64,000 nt of DNA from Gluconacetobacter sacchari (GTDB lineage Bacteria; Pseudomonadota; Alphaproteobacteria; Acetobacterales; Acetobacteraceae), in the NCBI RefSeq assembly GCF_014174255.1, contig NZ_JABEQJ010000002.1, positions 124,001 to 188,000 on the forward strand, written 5' to 3'. A program made the translations under genes and the position numbers. Shown piece after piece: positions 1-9,439 of the stretch. Below the pieces are notes generated by a model. It was not told the origin of the DNA. It searched no databases and was given only the letters and a program-made list of their open reading frames with translations. Within the stretch, counting starts at the first letter, position 1. Every line of letters begins with the position of its first letter.

Positions 1-1671
1 CTGGAGCGGCTGGGCTGGCTGGAGAAGATCGAGCCGCATCGCAACCAGGTGCCGCATGCCGAGCGGAGCGGGGCGGTGGTCGAGCCGCGCCTGACCACGC
101 AATGGTATTGCGACGCCGCGACCCTGGCCGGACCGGCCATCGCGGCGGTGGAGACCGGACAGGTGCGTTTCGTGCCCCAGCAGTGGGAGAACACGTTCTT
201 CGCCTGGATGCGCGATATCCAGCCCTGGTGCATCAGCCGGCAGCTCTGGTGGGGGCACCGTATTCCGGCCTGGTACGGGCCGGACGGGCATGTCTTCGTG
301 GCGCATGACGAGGCGCGGGCGCATGCGGAGGCACGGGCGCATTACGGGCGGGACGAGGTGCTGACGCGCGACGAGGATGTGCTGGATACCTGGTTCTCAT
401 CCGCGCTGTGGCCCTTCTCGACGCTCGGCTGGCCGGAAAAGACGGACGACCTGGCGCGCTATTATCCGACCGACGTGCTGGTGACGGGTTTCGACATCAT
501 TTTCTTCTGGGTGGCCCGGATGATGATGATGGGGCTGCATTTCATGAAGGATGTGCCCTTCCGCACCGTCTTCATCCACGGGCTGGTCCGCGACGAGCGC
601 GGGCAGAAGATGTCCAAGAGCAAGGGCAACGGCATCGACCCGCTGGACATGGTCGATCAGTACGGCGCCGATGCGCTGCGCTTTACCGTCTGCGCGCTGA
701 CCGGGCTGGGGCGGGACCTCAAGCTGGGGCAGAAGCGGATCGAGGAATATCGGTCGTTCGTGACCAAGATCTGGAATGCCGCGCGGTTCTGCGAGATGAA
801 CGGCGTGGCGCCGGTCGCGGATTTCCGGATCGAAAGCGTGACCTCGCCGCTGGGGCGCTGGCTGCTGGACGAGGCCGCGCGAGCGGTGGCCGATGCCGAT
901 GCGGCGCTGGAAGCCTATCGGTTCGATGAGTATGCGGCCGTCTGCTATCGGTTTGTCTGGAACTGTTTCTGCGACTGGTTTCTGGAATTCGCCAAGCCGA
1001 TCTTCACCGGGTCCGACGATGCCCTGGCGGTGGAGATCCGGGCGGTGGCGGCGCATGTGCTGGGGCTGATCCTGCGCCTGGTGCAGCCGGTGATGCCGTT
1101 CGTGACCGACGAATTGTGGGTGCAGTTCGGCTTTGGCGCGCCGGGTAGCCTGATGACCGCGCCCTGGCCGATGCCCGAGCGCCCGGCGGATGCGGCCGGG
1201 GCGGTGGCGGAACTGGACTGGGTGGTGCGCTTCATCTCCGCGATCCGGACTGTGCGGGCGGAAATGAACGTGCCGCCGTCGCGCCTGGCGCCGGTGCTGC
1301 TGCGCGAGGCCGACGACCGGACCGTCGAGCGTGCCGGCCGGTGGGCGGAGGCGATCGGCCGTATGGCGCGCGTCTCGGCGGTCGAGCGCCTGAGCGGGGA
1401 AATGCCGCGCGGGGCTGCGCAACTGGTGGTGGACGAGGCGACGCTGGTGATTCCGCTGGCCGGCATCATCGATCTGGACCAGGAGCGGCAGCGGCTGGAG
1501 AAGGAGCGCGCGCGGCTGGACGGCGAGATCGCGAAGGTCGAGCGCAAGCTGGGCAACGCGGATTTCGTCGCCCGCGCCAAGCCGGAGGTGGTCGAGGAAA
1601 ATCGCGAGCGCCTGGCGCAGTTCCGCGACGAGCGGGTGCGTGTGGCGGCGGCGCTTGGATATCTCGCCTGA
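1..1671 (+). CDS. valS: Valine--tRNA ligase, C-terminal part (5' end outside window)
   Basis: Class I aminoacyl-tRNA synthetase that charges tRNA-Val in the cytoplasm. The reading frame is open from base 1, so the N-terminus with the HIGH motif lies upstream of the window; about 556 residues remain. Visible are the conserved block CISRQLWWGHRIPAWY, the KMSKS loop (QKMSKSKGNGIDPLDM, bases about 604-651), the anticodon-binding helical domain, and a C-terminal Arg/Glu-rich coiled coil (bases about 1470-1640) typical of ValS and separating it from IleS and LeuS. The gene ends in TGA at 1669-1671. No terminator is evident before msrA. Identification is firm; only the start is missing. Confidence 0.97.
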   Translation: MERLGWLEKIEPHRNQVPHAERSGAVVEPRLTTQWYCDAATLAGPAIAAVETGQVRFVPQQWENTFFAWMRDIQPWCISRQLWWGHRIPAWYGPDGHVFVAHDEARAHAEARAHYGRDEVLTRDEDVLDTWFSSALWPFSTLGWPEKTDDLARYYPTDVLVTGFDIIFFWVARMMMMGLHFMKDVPFRTVFIHGLVRDERGQKMSKSKGNGIDPLDMVDQYGADALRFTVCALTGLGRDLKLGQKRIEEYRSFVTKIWNAARFCEMNGVAPVADFRIESVTSPLGRWLLDEAARAVADADAALEAYRFDEYAAVCYRFVWNCFCDWFLEFAKPIFTGSDDALAVEIRAVAAHVLGLILRLVQPVMPFVTDELWVQFGFGAPGSLMTAPWPMPERPADAAGAVAELDWVVRFISAIRTVRAEMNVPPSRLAPVLLREADDRTVERAGRWAEAIGRMARVSAVERLSGEMPRGAAQLVVDEATLVIPLAGIIDLDQERQRLEKERARLDGEIAKVERKLGNADFVARAKPEVVEENRERLAQFRDERVRVAAALGYLA

Positions 1672-1802
1672 GCGCCGGGCCGGCATCCGGACCGGGAGGA
1701 GCCGGGAGCGGTCACGTTCGCTCCATCATGATCGCTTCTCTTTTCAATTCGTGTCCGGACACCACATTCTTGCGACAGAGGGTGCGAATCCGACGCGGGG
1801 TG

Positions 1803-2378
1803 ATGATGACGAACGGGATGAAGGGGCGTGACCCATCGTGGCAGACCGCCTATCTGGGTGGTGGCTGCTTCTGGTGTACCGAGGCGGCGCTGCGGGAATT
1901 GGCTGGCATCAAGGATGTGGTGCCCGGCTATGCCGGCGGGGATGTGGCCGATCCGACCTATGAGCAGGTCTGTACCGGACGGACCGGCCATGCCGAACTT
2001 GTCCGCGTGACGTTCGACCCGGGAATTCTATCCTATGCCGATCTGTTGCGGATCTTCTTCTCCATCCACGACCCGACGACGCCGGACCGGCAGGGAGGGG
2101 ATGTCGGCACGCAATATCGATCGGTCATCTTCTACGCCTCGCCGGAGCAGGAGCGGGTGGCGCATGAGGTGCGGGACGAGATCGCGGCGGCGGGGCTGTG
2201 GCCCGATCCGATCGTGACCGAGATCCAGCCGCTGACGGCGTTTTACGAGGCCGAGGCGTATCACCACGATTATTTCGCCAAGCACCCGGAGCGCGGCTAT
2301 TGCGCGGCGGTGATCGCGCCCAAGGTGGCGAAGGTGCGGCGGCTGTTCTACGACCGACTGGCGCTGGCGCGCTCGTGA
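1803..2378 (+). CDS. msrA: Peptide-methionine (S)-S-oxide reductase MsrA
   Basis: Repairs oxidised proteins by reducing the S-epimer of methionine sulfoxide. The catalytic motif GGGCFWC lies at residues 19-25, with the nucleophilic cysteine at 22; further family blocks are VVPGYAGG, GDVGTQYRSVIF and YHHDYFAKHPERGYC. About 191 residues, normal for the family. The start is uncertain: in-frame GTG 1800, ATG 1803, 1806 and 1818 lie close together and none has a strong ribosome-binding site, and an ATG at 1728 would add 25 non-conserved residues. The gene converges on the ABC ATPase gene with a 10-base gap and appears monocistronic. Confidence 0.93.
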   Translation: MMTNGMKGRDPSWQTAYLGGGCFWCTEAALRELAGIKDVVPGYAGGDVADPTYEQVCTGRTGHAELVRVTFDPGILSYADLLRIFFSIHDPTTPDRQGGDVGTQYRSVIFYASPEQERVAHEVRDEIAAAGLWPDPIVTEIQPLTAFYEAEAYHHDYFAKHPERGYCAAVIAPKVAKVRRLFYDRLALARS

Positions 2379-2388
2379 ACGCGGGAGG

Positions 2389-3735
2389 TCACTCGGTTTC
2401 GTCGTCCAGGAAAAGCTGGTCCGCGTCTTCGTCGTAATCGAACAGTTCGGCGTAGCGGGCCCAGCCGATCAGGGTTTGCAGGGTCTGCTTGGCATAGTCG
2501 GGGGACATGCTGTCCTCCAGTTCCTCGCGGAACCGCTCGGCGCTGGCGCGATGGTTCGGTCGCTCGTCCAGCACCGCGCGGATCACGCGGACCAGGGGCA
2601 CGTTATGCAGCAGGCTGTGCCAGAGGATCTGGCGCCGTTCGTCGTGGCTGCTTTGGACGAAGCGCGAGCCTTCGGCCGTCAGCAGGATGTCGCCATCCTC
2701 CAGTTCGGCGAATTCCAGCAATTGCAGCGATTCGCCCAGCGGGAACAGGTCGTCCAGCGCCATTTGCAGGCGTGAGGCCAGGAGCGGCAGGTCGGCGCGG
2801 CCGTCCAGCGGATCGGCGGCCAGGGTTTCCATCATGCCCACCATCGTATTCATCGGCAGGTCGGGCAGGGCGATCTGGACGGGGGCCGCGGGCTGCGGCG
2901 GGGTCTCGCCGAGGGGAAGCTCGGCTTCGGACACGATCGGGGCCCGGCGCGTCATCAGCGCGTAGATCTGGTCGACCAGTTGCCGGAAGGCCGGGTCCTC
3001 GCGGTTGCGGGGATGGGCGAAGGGGACCGCCAGTTCATGCGCCACCCGGCCCGGATTGGAGGAAAAGACCAGGATGCGGTCGCACATCAGGACCGCCTCC
3101 TCGATATTGTGGGTGACCAGCAGCATCGATTTGACCGGCAGCCTGCGCTCGGCCCACAGCTCGATCAGGTCGGTGCGCAGATTTTCCGCCGTCAGCACGT
3201 CCAGGGCCGAGAACGGCTCGTCCATCAGCAGCAGGTCGGGCTGGACCACCAGGGCCCGCGCCAGGCCCACGCGCTGGCGCATGCCGCCCGACAATTCCTT
3301 GGGGTAGGCGTTTTCGTAGCCGCCGAGGCCGATCAGGTCGATCGCGCCCTCGGCCAGCCGGTCGCGCTCGGCGGCGGCGATGCCCTTGGCCTCCAGCCCC
3401 AACTCCACGTTCTTCTGCACCGTCAGCCACGGGAACAGGGCGAAGGACTGGAAGACCATCGCGATGCCGGGGACCGGGCCGGCGACGGGGCGGCCTTTCC
3501 ACAGGATGCTGCCCTCGGTGGGGGGGAGCAGGCCGGCCACGATGCGTAGCAGGGTCGATTTGCCCGATCCCGACCGCCCCAGAAGGCCGACGATCTCTCC
3601 CGACCGCAGGGTCAGGTTCACGTCGTCGAGCACGACCAGGTCGGCGGCGCCGCCCTTGTGATAGGCCTGGCGGCAGCCGACGACGCGGATCAGGTCCTCG
3701 TCATCCGCGACCTGGAGGGGGGGCGAGAGGGTCAT
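2389..3735 (-). CDS. ABC transporter ATP-binding protein with C-terminal AAA-associated domain (NitT/TauT type)
   Basis: ATPase of an importer of the nitrate/sulfonate/taurine/bicarbonate class. Walker A is GRSGSGKST (about residues 53-61), followed by the signature LSGGMRQRVGLARAL, Walker B LLLMDEPFSALD and the H-loop THNIEEA. The first 270 residues or so are an ordinary SsuB/TauB-like ATPase. The remaining 170 residues form the extra domain annotated in this subgroup as AAA-associated C-terminal (PF09821-like), ending in an acidic tail. The start at 3735 gives 448 residues; the frame is open further upstream but that part overlaps the permease gene. It follows the permease by 20 bases, so the two are surely cotranscribed. 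The substrate cannot be read from the sequence. Confidence 0.92.
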   Translation of the reverse strand: MTLSPPLQVADDEDLIRVVGCRQAYHKGGAADLVVLDDVNLTLRSGEIVGLLGRSGSGKSTLLRIVAGLLPPTEGSILWKGRPVAGPVPGIAMVFQSFALFPWLTVQKNVELGLEAKGIAAAERDRLAEGAIDLIGLGGYENAYPKELSGGMRQRVGLARALVVQPDLLLMDEPFSALDVLTAENLRTDLIELWAERRLPVKSMLLVTHNIEEAVLMCDRILVFSSNPGRVAHELAVPFAHPRNREDPAFRQLVDQIYALMTRRAPIVSEAELPLGETPPQPAAPVQIALPDLPMNTMVGMMETLAADPLDGRADLPLLASRLQMALDDLFPLGESLQLLEFAELEDGDILLTAEGSRFVQSSHDERRQILWHSLLHNVPLVRVIRAVLDERPNHRASAERFREELEDSMSPDYAKQTLQTLIGWARYAELFDYDEDADQLFLDDETE

Positions 3736-3755
3736 GGCGCGGTCCCGAACGGTGA

Positions 3756-5492
3756 TCAGACGAAGGCGAAGTGGCGGCGGGCGTAATCGGCCAGCGGGCG
3801 CCACACCGCGCGATTGAACAGCAGCACGAACATCGCCATGACCGTCATGCCCAGCCCGACATGGGCAGTGTCGCCCGCGACCGTGGCGTGGGCGATATAG
3901 GCCCCCAGCCCGTGGGCGGACAGATGGTCGTCGCCCCAGCTTGCCACCTCGGCGGCGATGGCGGCGTTCCACGCGCCACCGGAGGCGGTGATCGCCCCGG
4001 TGATGTAGTGCGGCAGGATGCCCGGCAGGGCGACCCGCAGCCACCAGAGCGGGCCGCGCACTTGCAGGCTGCGCGCGACCTCAAGCAGGTCGGCCGGGAA
4101 AGACGACGCGGCGGCGACCACGTTGAACAGGATATACCATTGCGTGCCCAGGATCATCAGCGGGGTCAGCCAGATATCGCTGCTGAGGCGGAAATGGACG
4201 ATCAGGACGACGAAGATCGGGAAGAACAGATTGGCCGGGAAGGCGGCCATGAACTGGGCCACGAACTGCGTGCGCCGGGCGCGGACCGGGTCGAGCCCCA
4301 GCCAGATCCCGGCCGGCACCCAGACCAGCGAGGCCAGCAGCACCATGGCCACGACCCTGAGCAGCGTCAGCCCGCCCAGCCCCACGACATGCAGCAGTTC
4401 GGACAGCGAGAAGGTGGCGCGCGCATAGAGCCACACCTGCCACAGCGCGAGCAGGCTCGCCACCGCCAGCAGGGCGCTCCATCCCAGATCGAGCAGGCGG
4501 GGCGGGAGGGCGTGCCGCTGCCGTGCCTCGTGCGGGCGGCGGCCCAGGGGCAGGCCGCCGATGGCGGTCAGGCCCTCGCCGATCGCATCGGTGACGCGGC
4601 GGAGCAGGGCCGTGCGGCGCAGCAGCACCAGCATCCAGGGGTCGGAGGCCGGCGTGCTGTCCGACGACGCGGTGCCGAAGCGCGCGGACCAGGCGACCAA
4701 CGGGCGGAAGAGCAGCTGGTCATAGGCCAGGATGACCACCAGCATGGCCAGGATGGCGTACAGCACGGCCCACAGGTCGCGCTGGGCGATCGCGGTGCCG
4801 ACATAGGAGCCGATGCCGGGCAGCAGGATATCGGTGTTCCCGACCGTGATCGTCTCGGAATAGACCACCATGAACCAGCCGCCGGACATCGAGACCATGG
4901 CGTTCCAGACCAGGCCGGGCACGGCGAAGGGCACGTCCAGCCGCCAGAATTTCTGCCACGCGGTGAGGCCGAAGCCGCGCGCCACTTCCTCCAGGTCCGG
5001 CGGGACGGCGCGCAGCGACTGGTACATGCTGAAGGCCATGTTCCAGGCCTGGCTGGTGAAGATGGTGAAGATCGCCGCCAGTTCCGCCCCCAGGATGCGC
5101 CCGGGGAACAGGCCCATGAAGAACACGACCGTGAAGGTCAGGAAGCCCAGGATCGGCACCGATTGCAGCACGTCCAGCACCGGCACCAGGATCAGCGCGG
5201 CGCGGCGGCTCTTGGCGGCCCAGACCGCGTAGGTGAAGGTGAACAGCAGCGACGCGCCCAGGGCGGCGAACATGCGCAGGGTGGTACGCACCGCGTAGCC
5301 GGGCAGCCAGGCGGGATCGAGATGGATCACGGCGGCATTGGGCGCCGTGACGGGGGCCAGCATGTGGCGCCCGGCGGAGGCCAGCAGCACGGCCAGCCCC
5401 AGCATGCACAGCAGGGCCGCCAGATCGAACATGTTGGGCCGGCTGTCGCGGGAGAGCAGGGCGGGAAGCGAACGCGCCGTCATGGACCTCAT
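3756..5492 (-). CDS. ABC transporter permease, two fused transmembrane domains
   Basis: Inner-membrane channel subunit of the same importer. The 578-residue protein holds two consecutive BPD_transp_1-type permease domains in one chain, each with about six hydrophobic segments. Each half carries its own EAA-like coupling loop: EVARGFGLTAWQKFWRLDVP in the first and EVARSLQVRGPLWWLRVALP in the second. A single chain therefore supplies the whole pore, and the ATPase would dimerise on it. Two starts are possible (5492 or 5483). It lies 39 bases after dut and 20 before the ATPase gene. No solute-binding protein gene is adjacent, which is odd for an importer. Confidence 0.92.
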   Translation of the reverse strand: MRSMTARSLPALLSRDSRPNMFDLAALLCMLGLAVLLASAGRHMLAPVTAPNAAVIHLDPAWLPGYAVRTTLRMFAALGASLLFTFTYAVWAAKSRRAALILVPVLDVLQSVPILGFLTFTVVFFMGLFPGRILGAELAAIFTIFTSQAWNMAFSMYQSLRAVPPDLEEVARGFGLTAWQKFWRLDVPFAVPGLVWNAMVSMSGGWFMVVYSETITVGNTDILLPGIGSYVGTAIAQRDLWAVLYAILAMLVVILAYDQLLFRPLVAWSARFGTASSDSTPASDPWMLVLLRRTALLRRVTDAIGEGLTAIGGLPLGRRPHEARQRHALPPRLLDLGWSALLAVASLLALWQVWLYARATFSLSELLHVVGLGGLTLLRVVAMVLLASLVWVPAGIWLGLDPVRARRTQFVAQFMAAFPANLFFPIFVVLIVHFRLSSDIWLTPLMILGTQWYILFNVVAAASSFPADLLEVARSLQVRGPLWWLRVALPGILPHYITGAITASGGAWNAAIAAEVASWGDDHLSAHGLGAYIAHATVAGDTAHVGLGMTVMAMFVLLFNRAVWRPLADYARRHFAFV

Positions 5493-5531
5493 TTCCTGTC
5501 TGCCCGGTCCTCCCGGGCCCTTGGCGGGACG

Positions 5532-5990
5532 TCAGGCGGTGCCGGTGCTGCCGAAGCCGCCCGTGGCGCGGGCGGTCTGGTCCAGGCTTTCCGTTTCCTG
5601 CCACGCGACGCGGACCACCGGGGCCAGCACGGCCTGCGCGATGCGCATGCCGCGCGTGATCGCCAGCGGCGCATCGCCCGTGTTCAGCAGGATGACGCCG
5701 ATTTCGCCGCGATAATCCTCGTCGATCGTGCCGGGCGTGTTGGGCAGGGTGATCCCGTGTTTCAGCGCCAGCCCGGACCGGGGGCGGATCTGCAATTCGT
5801 AGCCGGGGGGGAGCGCGACGCACAGGCCGGTGGGCACCAGCAGCCGCCCGCCGGGCGGCAGGTCGACCGGATCGCGCACCGCCGCCAGCAGGTCCATGCC
5901 CGCGGCGCCCGCCGTGGCGTAGCCGGGCAGGGGCAGGTCGGCCGCGTGGGGCAGGCGGCGGACGGCGACGGAAACGATGGGGGCAGTCAT
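5532..5990 (-). CDS. dut: dUTP diphosphatase
   Basis: Hydrolyses dUTP to dUMP and diphosphate, keeping uracil out of DNA and supplying the dTMP precursor. All five trimeric dUTPase motifs are present in its 152 residues: motif [54 protein letters not shown] and the C-terminal [10 protein letters not shown]. The ATG at 5990 overlaps the coaBC stop by four bases (ATGA), so it is translationally coupled to coaBC; this pairing is common in Proteobacteria. Length and motifs are regular. Confidence 0.97.
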   Translation of the reverse strand: MTAPIVSVAVRRLPHAADLPLPGYATAGAAGMDLLAAVRDPVDLPPGGRLLVPTGLCVALPPGYELQIRPRSGLALKHGITLPNTPGTIDEDYRGEIGVILLNTGDAPLAITRGMRIAQAVLAPVVRVAWQETESLDQTARATGGFGSTGTA

Positions 5991-7225
5991 GCAATGCTCC
6001 GCTGGGCGGTGAAGAAGGCGGCGATCCGTCCGGCCAGATGCGTGGCCACGGCCCGCTTGTCCATGCGGGGCCACTGCTCGGCGCCATCGGCGGTGATCAG
6101 GATGACTTCGTTTTCCATCCCGCCCATGATGCCGGTCTCGGGTCGGACGTCATTGGCGACGATCCAGTCGCAGCCCTTGCGCGCGCGCTTGGCCGCCGCG
6201 TGCTGGGCGACCGAGTCGGTCTCGGCGGCGAAGCCGACCACCAGGGCGGGGCGATCGGGGCCGGGAGTGGAGAGTTCGGCCAGGATATCGGGGTTGGGCA
6301 CCAGCGCCAGCACCGGAGGCGGGGCACCCTGGGCCTTCTTGATCTTGCGCGTGGCTTCCTGCGCCACGCGCCAGTCGGCGACGGCGGCGGCGCAGACGGC
6401 GATGTCGGCCGGCAGGGCGTCGCGGCAGGCCGCCAGCATCTGGCTGGCCGTCTCCACGCGCCGCAGGGCGACGCCGGGCGGGGCGGGCAGGTCCACCGGG
6501 CCGCTGACCAGCGTCACCCGGGCGCCGAGAGCGGCGAGCGCGCCCGCGATCTCGTAGCCCTGGCGGCCGGAGGAGCGGTTGGCCAGATAGCGCACCGGAT
6601 CGATCGGCTCGTGGGTCGGGCCGGCGGTGACCAGCGCATGCCGGCCGGCGAGCGGCGTGGCGCGGGGGGCAAGATGGCGGAAGATCGCCTCGGCGATCGC
6701 CGGGGGCTCGGCGAGGCGGCCGGGACCGGTCTCGTTGCAGGCCATCAGCCCGATCTCCGGCCCGACCATCGCGACGCCGCGGGCGCGCAGGGTGGCCAGG
6801 TTGGCCTGGGTGGCCGGATGGTCCCACATGCGGACATTCATCGCCGGCGCGACCAGCACCGGCTTGTCGGTGGCCAGCAGCAGCGTGCTGGCCAGGTCGT
6901 CGGCCAGTCCGACGGCCATGCGGGCCATGATGTCGGCGGTGGCGGGGCAGACCACCAGCAGGTCGCCCGACCGCGAGAGGGCGATATGGCCCATCTCGTT
7001 CTCGTCGGTCAGGGAAAACAGGTCCTCGTATACCTTTTCGCCGGTCAGGGCCTGGAGGCTGAGCGGGGTGACGAACTGCCGCCCGGCCGCCGTGAGGACC
7101 GTGCGGACGCGCACGCCCGCGCCGGTGAGCAGGCGGATCAGTTCCAGGGTTTTGTAGGCGGCGATTCCCCCGCAGACGATCAGCAGGACCGTGCGGCCGC
7201 CGGCCGGGGCGGGCGCGGCGGCCAT
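5987..7225 (-). CDS. coaBC: Bifunctional phosphopantothenoylcysteine decarboxylase / phosphopantothenate--cysteine ligase
   Basis: Performs two consecutive steps of coenzyme A synthesis: ligation of cysteine to 4'-phosphopantothenate and decarboxylation to 4'-phosphopantetheine. The N-terminal CoaC flavoprotein half shows [17 protein letters not shown], the [14 protein letters not shown] block and the substrate-clamp cysteine in [13 protein letters not shown]. The C-terminal CoaB half begins near [14 protein letters not shown] and has the [14 protein letters not shown] nucleotide-binding block. It is 412 residues, normal length. It starts two bases after the ubiE stop and overlaps dut by four bases, in one operon. 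Confidence 0.97.
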   Translation of the reverse strand: MAAAPAPAGGRTVLLIVCGGIAAYKTLELIRLLTGAGVRVRTVLTAAGRQFVTPLSLQALTGEKVYEDLFSLTDENEMGHIALSRSGDLLVVCPATADIMARMAVGLADDLASTLLLATDKPVLVAPAMNVRMWDHPATQANLATLRARGVAMVGPEIGLMACNETGPGRLAEPPAIAEAIFRHLAPRATPLAGRHALVTAGPTHEPIDPVRYLANRSSGRQGYEIAGALAALGARVTLVSGPVDLPAPPGVALRRVETASQMLAACRDALPADIAVCAAAVADWRVAQEATRKIKKAQGAPPPVLALVPNPDILAELSTPGPDRPALVVGFAAETDSVAQHAAAKRARKGCDWIVANDVRPETGIMGGMENEVILITADGAEQWPRMDKRAVATHLAGRIAAFFTAQRSIA

Positions 7226-7227
7226 CG

Positions 7228-8022
7228 TCAGATCCGCCAGCCGGAATGGATGGCCGCGATGCCGCCCGACAGGTTGCGGACCGTCACATGCTCCAGCCCC
7301 GCGTCGCGCATCATGGCGGCCAGGGTTTCCTGGTCGGGGAACATGCGGATGCTTTCGGCCAGGTACTGGTAGCTCTCGCGGTCGCCGGCGATGGCCGCCC
7401 CCATGCGCGGCAGGACGTGGAACGACCAGGCGTCATAGATCGGCGACAGGGCCGCGACCCGCACCCGGGAAAATTCGAGGCACAGGAAGCGCCCGCCGGG
7501 GCGCAGCACGCGCCTGGCCTCGCGCAGCACCGCGTCCTTGTCGGTGCAGTTGCGCAGGCCGAAGGCGATCGACACCCGGTCCACCGAGCGGTCGGGCAGG
7601 GGAATCGCCTCGGCATCCACCACCGCGAAGGCCAGGCTGGAAATCAGCCCGCGCTCCAGCGCCCGGCCGCGCCCGACCGACAGCATGCTGGCATTGATGT
7701 CGGACAGGATGGCCCGGCCGCCGCCGGCACGCAGCCAGCCGAACGAAATGTCGCCCGTGCCGCCCGCGAGGTCCAGCAGCGTCAGGTCGGGATGCGCGCC
7801 CAGTTCGGCGACGAAAATCTTCTTCCAGGCCCGGTGGATGCCGAGCGACATCACGTCGTTCATGATGTCGTAGCGGGTGGCGACGCTGTCGAACACGGCG
7901 CGCACCATCGGCTTCTTTTCGGCGCGGGGCACGTCGCGGAAGCCGAAATCGGCCGTCTCCCCGCCGGAGGAAGGGGCGAACGCGGCGGCGTCGAAGGCGG
8001 GGGGCGTGGTATTGTCGGTCAT
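7228..8022 (-). CDS. ubiE: Demethylmenaquinone/ubiquinone C-methyltransferase UbiE
   Basis: SAM-dependent methyltransferase adding the C-methyl group to the quinone ring in ubiquinone synthesis. The 264-residue protein has the SAM-binding motif [13 protein letters not shown] and the UbiE signatures [19 protein letters not shown] and [13 protein letters not shown]. The first 35 residues or so, rich in Ala, Pro and Phe, are variable in the family. It is the first gene of a minus-strand operon (ubiE-coaBC-dut-ABC transporter), divergent from mutM with only 29 bases between starts. In many Alphaproteobacteria ubiB follows ubiE; here coaBC follows directly. Confidence 0.96.
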   Translation of the reverse strand: MTDNTTPPAFDAAAFAPSSGGETADFGFRDVPRAEKKPMVRAVFDSVATRYDIMNDVMSLGIHRAWKKIFVAELGAHPDLTLLDLAGGTGDISFGWLRAGGGRAILSDINASMLSVGRGRALERGLISSLAFAVVDAEAIPLPDRSVDRVSIAFGLRNCTDKDAVLREARRVLRPGGRFLCLEFSRVRVAALSPIYDAWSFHVLPRMGAAIAGDRESYQYLAESIRMFPDQETLAAMMRDAGLEHVTVRNLSGGIAAIHSGWRI

Positions 8023-8051
8023 GGTTCACGGATATAACCTCAGATCCACTC

Positions 8052-8924
8052 ATGCCGGAACTCCCTGAAGTCGAAACAGTGATGCGTGGGATGCGGTTGC
8101 ATCTCGATGGCAAGACGATCGCCCGGGTCACGGTGCGTCGGGACGGCATGCGCGCGCCCTTTCCGCCCGACCTGGCGAAGCGGCTGGACGGCGCGCGGAT
8201 CAGCGGTTTCGCCCGCCGCGGGAAATATATCCTGATGCGGCTGGACCGCGGCGAGACCATGCTCCTGCACCTGGGCATGTCCGGGCGCGTGCGGCTGTCC
8301 CCGCCCGGCCGGGCCCCCGAGACCGACCGGCACGAGCACCTGTCGTTCGAAACCACCGACGGTACCCATTTCGGCCTGATCGATCCGCGGCGCTTCGGCA
8401 CCGTGGACCTGATGGCGACGGCGGACGAGGCGAAGCATCGCCTGCTGGCCCGACTCGGGCCGGAGCCGCTTGGCAACGGTTTTTCGCCCGATTGGCTGCA
8501 TCGGGCGATCGGGCGGCGGCGGACATCGGTCAAGGCGGCGTTGATGGACCAGTCGGTGGTGGCGGGAATCGGGAACATCTACGCCTCGGAGGCGCTGTTC
8601 CGGGCCGGGATTCATCCCGCGCGGATGGCGTGCGGGCTGGACGCGGCCGAGATGGGGCGGCTGGTCGCGGCGATCCGCGCCGTGCTGGAGGACGCGATCG
8701 CGGCCGGCGGGTCGAGCCTGCGCGACTACGTTCAGCCCGACGGGGAACTGGGCTACTTCCAGCATGCCTGGCGCGTGTATGGCCGCGCGGGGCAGATGTG
8801 CCCGGATTGCCCCGGCGGCACGGCCTGCGGCGGAGTGGTGCGGATCGAGCAGGCCGGGCGGTCGACCTTCTTCTGCCCCTTGCGGCAGGTCCTTCCGCCC
8901 GGCGCGCCCGTGGCGGCGGGTTGA
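8052..8924 (+). CDS. mutM: Formamidopyrimidine-DNA glycosylase
   Basis: Base-excision repair glycosylase/AP lyase removing 8-oxoguanine and formamidopyrimidines. It begins [13 protein letters not shown], giving the catalytic Pro2 and Glu3 after Met removal, and has the conserved Lys in RRGKYILM and the helix-two-turn-helix block [22 protein letters not shown]. The C-terminal zinc-finger region is atypical: [12 protein letters not shown] is followed by the DNA-contacting GRSTFFC, but the usual final CPxCQ reads CPLRQ, so the fourth canonical cysteine is replaced while an extra cysteine appears earlier. 290 residues, including about 10 past the finger. Divergent from ubiE. Confidence 0.95.
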   Translation: MPELPEVETVMRGMRLHLDGKTIARVTVRRDGMRAPFPPDLAKRLDGARISGFARRGKYILMRLDRGETMLLHLGMSGRVRLSPPGRAPETDRHEHLSFETTDGTHFGLIDPRRFGTVDLMATADEAKHRLLARLGPEPLGNGFSPDWLHRAIGRRRTSVKAALMDQSVVAGIGNIYASEALFRAGIHPARMACGLDAAEMGRLVAAIRAVLEDAIAAGGSSLRDYVQPDGELGYFQHAWRVYGRAGQMCPDCPGGTACGGVVRIEQAGRSTFFCPLRQVLPPGAPVAAG

Positions 8925-8963
8925 TCGGCGTGGGGGTATTTGCTGCCGTGCGGAAGAGTTGTC

Positions 8964-8992
8964 TTGACGGCGGTGGAAGGCTTGGACTAGAT
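8964..8992 (+). promoter_or_regulatory. Candidate rpsT promoter
   Basis: A TTGACG -35 box at 8964-8969 is separated by 17 bases from CTAGAT at 8987-8992, about 70 bases upstream of the rpsT start. The -35 match and spacing are good for a housekeeping sigma factor; the -10 is moderate. Read by eye only. Confidence 0.45.
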
Positions 8993-9064
8993 CGCCACCC
9001 TGATCTGGATGTCCGAGGCCTGCTGGCGACGGACCTCGCAACCGTAATTTTTGAACTGAGAACA

Positions 9065-9334
9065 ATGGCGAACACTGCTTCCGCGCGCAAGCGCATCCGA
9101 CAGAACGAGCGCCGCAACGCGCGCAACACGGCGCGCGTTTCGCGCATGCGGACCTTTGTGAAGAAGGTCGAGGCGGCGATCGCCTCCGGCAACAAGGAAG
9201 AGGCGACCGTCGCCCTGCGCGCGGCGCAGCCGGAAATGCAGCGCGCGTCGGGCAAGGGTGTGGTGCATGCCAACACCGTTTCCCGCAAGATCTCGCGTCT
9301 GTCGGCCCGTATCAAGGCCCTCGTCGCGGCGTGA
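9065..9334 (+). CDS. rpsT: 30S ribosomal protein S20
   Basis: Primary 16S rRNA-binding protein of the small subunit. The 89-residue, Lys/Arg/Ala-rich sequence starts [19 protein letters not shown] and contains the family blocks [11 protein letters not shown] and [20 protein letters not shown]. It stands alone between mutM and dnaA, with its own candidate promoter and a strong hairpin terminator 60 bases downstream. The rpsT-dnaA neighbourhood is seen in many Alphaproteobacteria. Confidence 0.97.
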   Translation: MANTASARKRIRQNERRNARNTARVSRMRTFVKKVEAAIASGNKEEATVALRAAQPEMQRASGKGVVHANTVSRKISRLSARIKALVAA

Positions 9335-9394
9335 TCTGGGTGTCGTTGGCCGGTATTGTTTAAGTTTCGGCAAATAGACGCGCAGAACTAGGTA

Positions 9395-9439
9395 AAAGGC
9401 CGCCTCTTTCCTTTAAGGAAAGGGGCGGCCTTTGCTTTT
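9395..9439 (+). terminator. Rho-independent terminator after rpsT
   Basis: A long inverted repeat with arms AAAGGCCGCCTCTTTCC (9395-9411) and GGAAAGGGGCGGCCTTT (9417-9433), interrupted by one mismatch, encloses a five-base loop TTTAA. The T-rich stretch TTTGCTTTT follows. Because the arms begin with A's and end with T's it could act in both directions. Confidence 0.85.

Noticed and set aside
3771-6557. 928-codon plus-strand frame opposite the permease, dut and coaBC genes
   Set aside because: Shadow of well-supported minus-strand genes; its composition (Arg, Gln, Gly and His-rich) is that of antisense translation.
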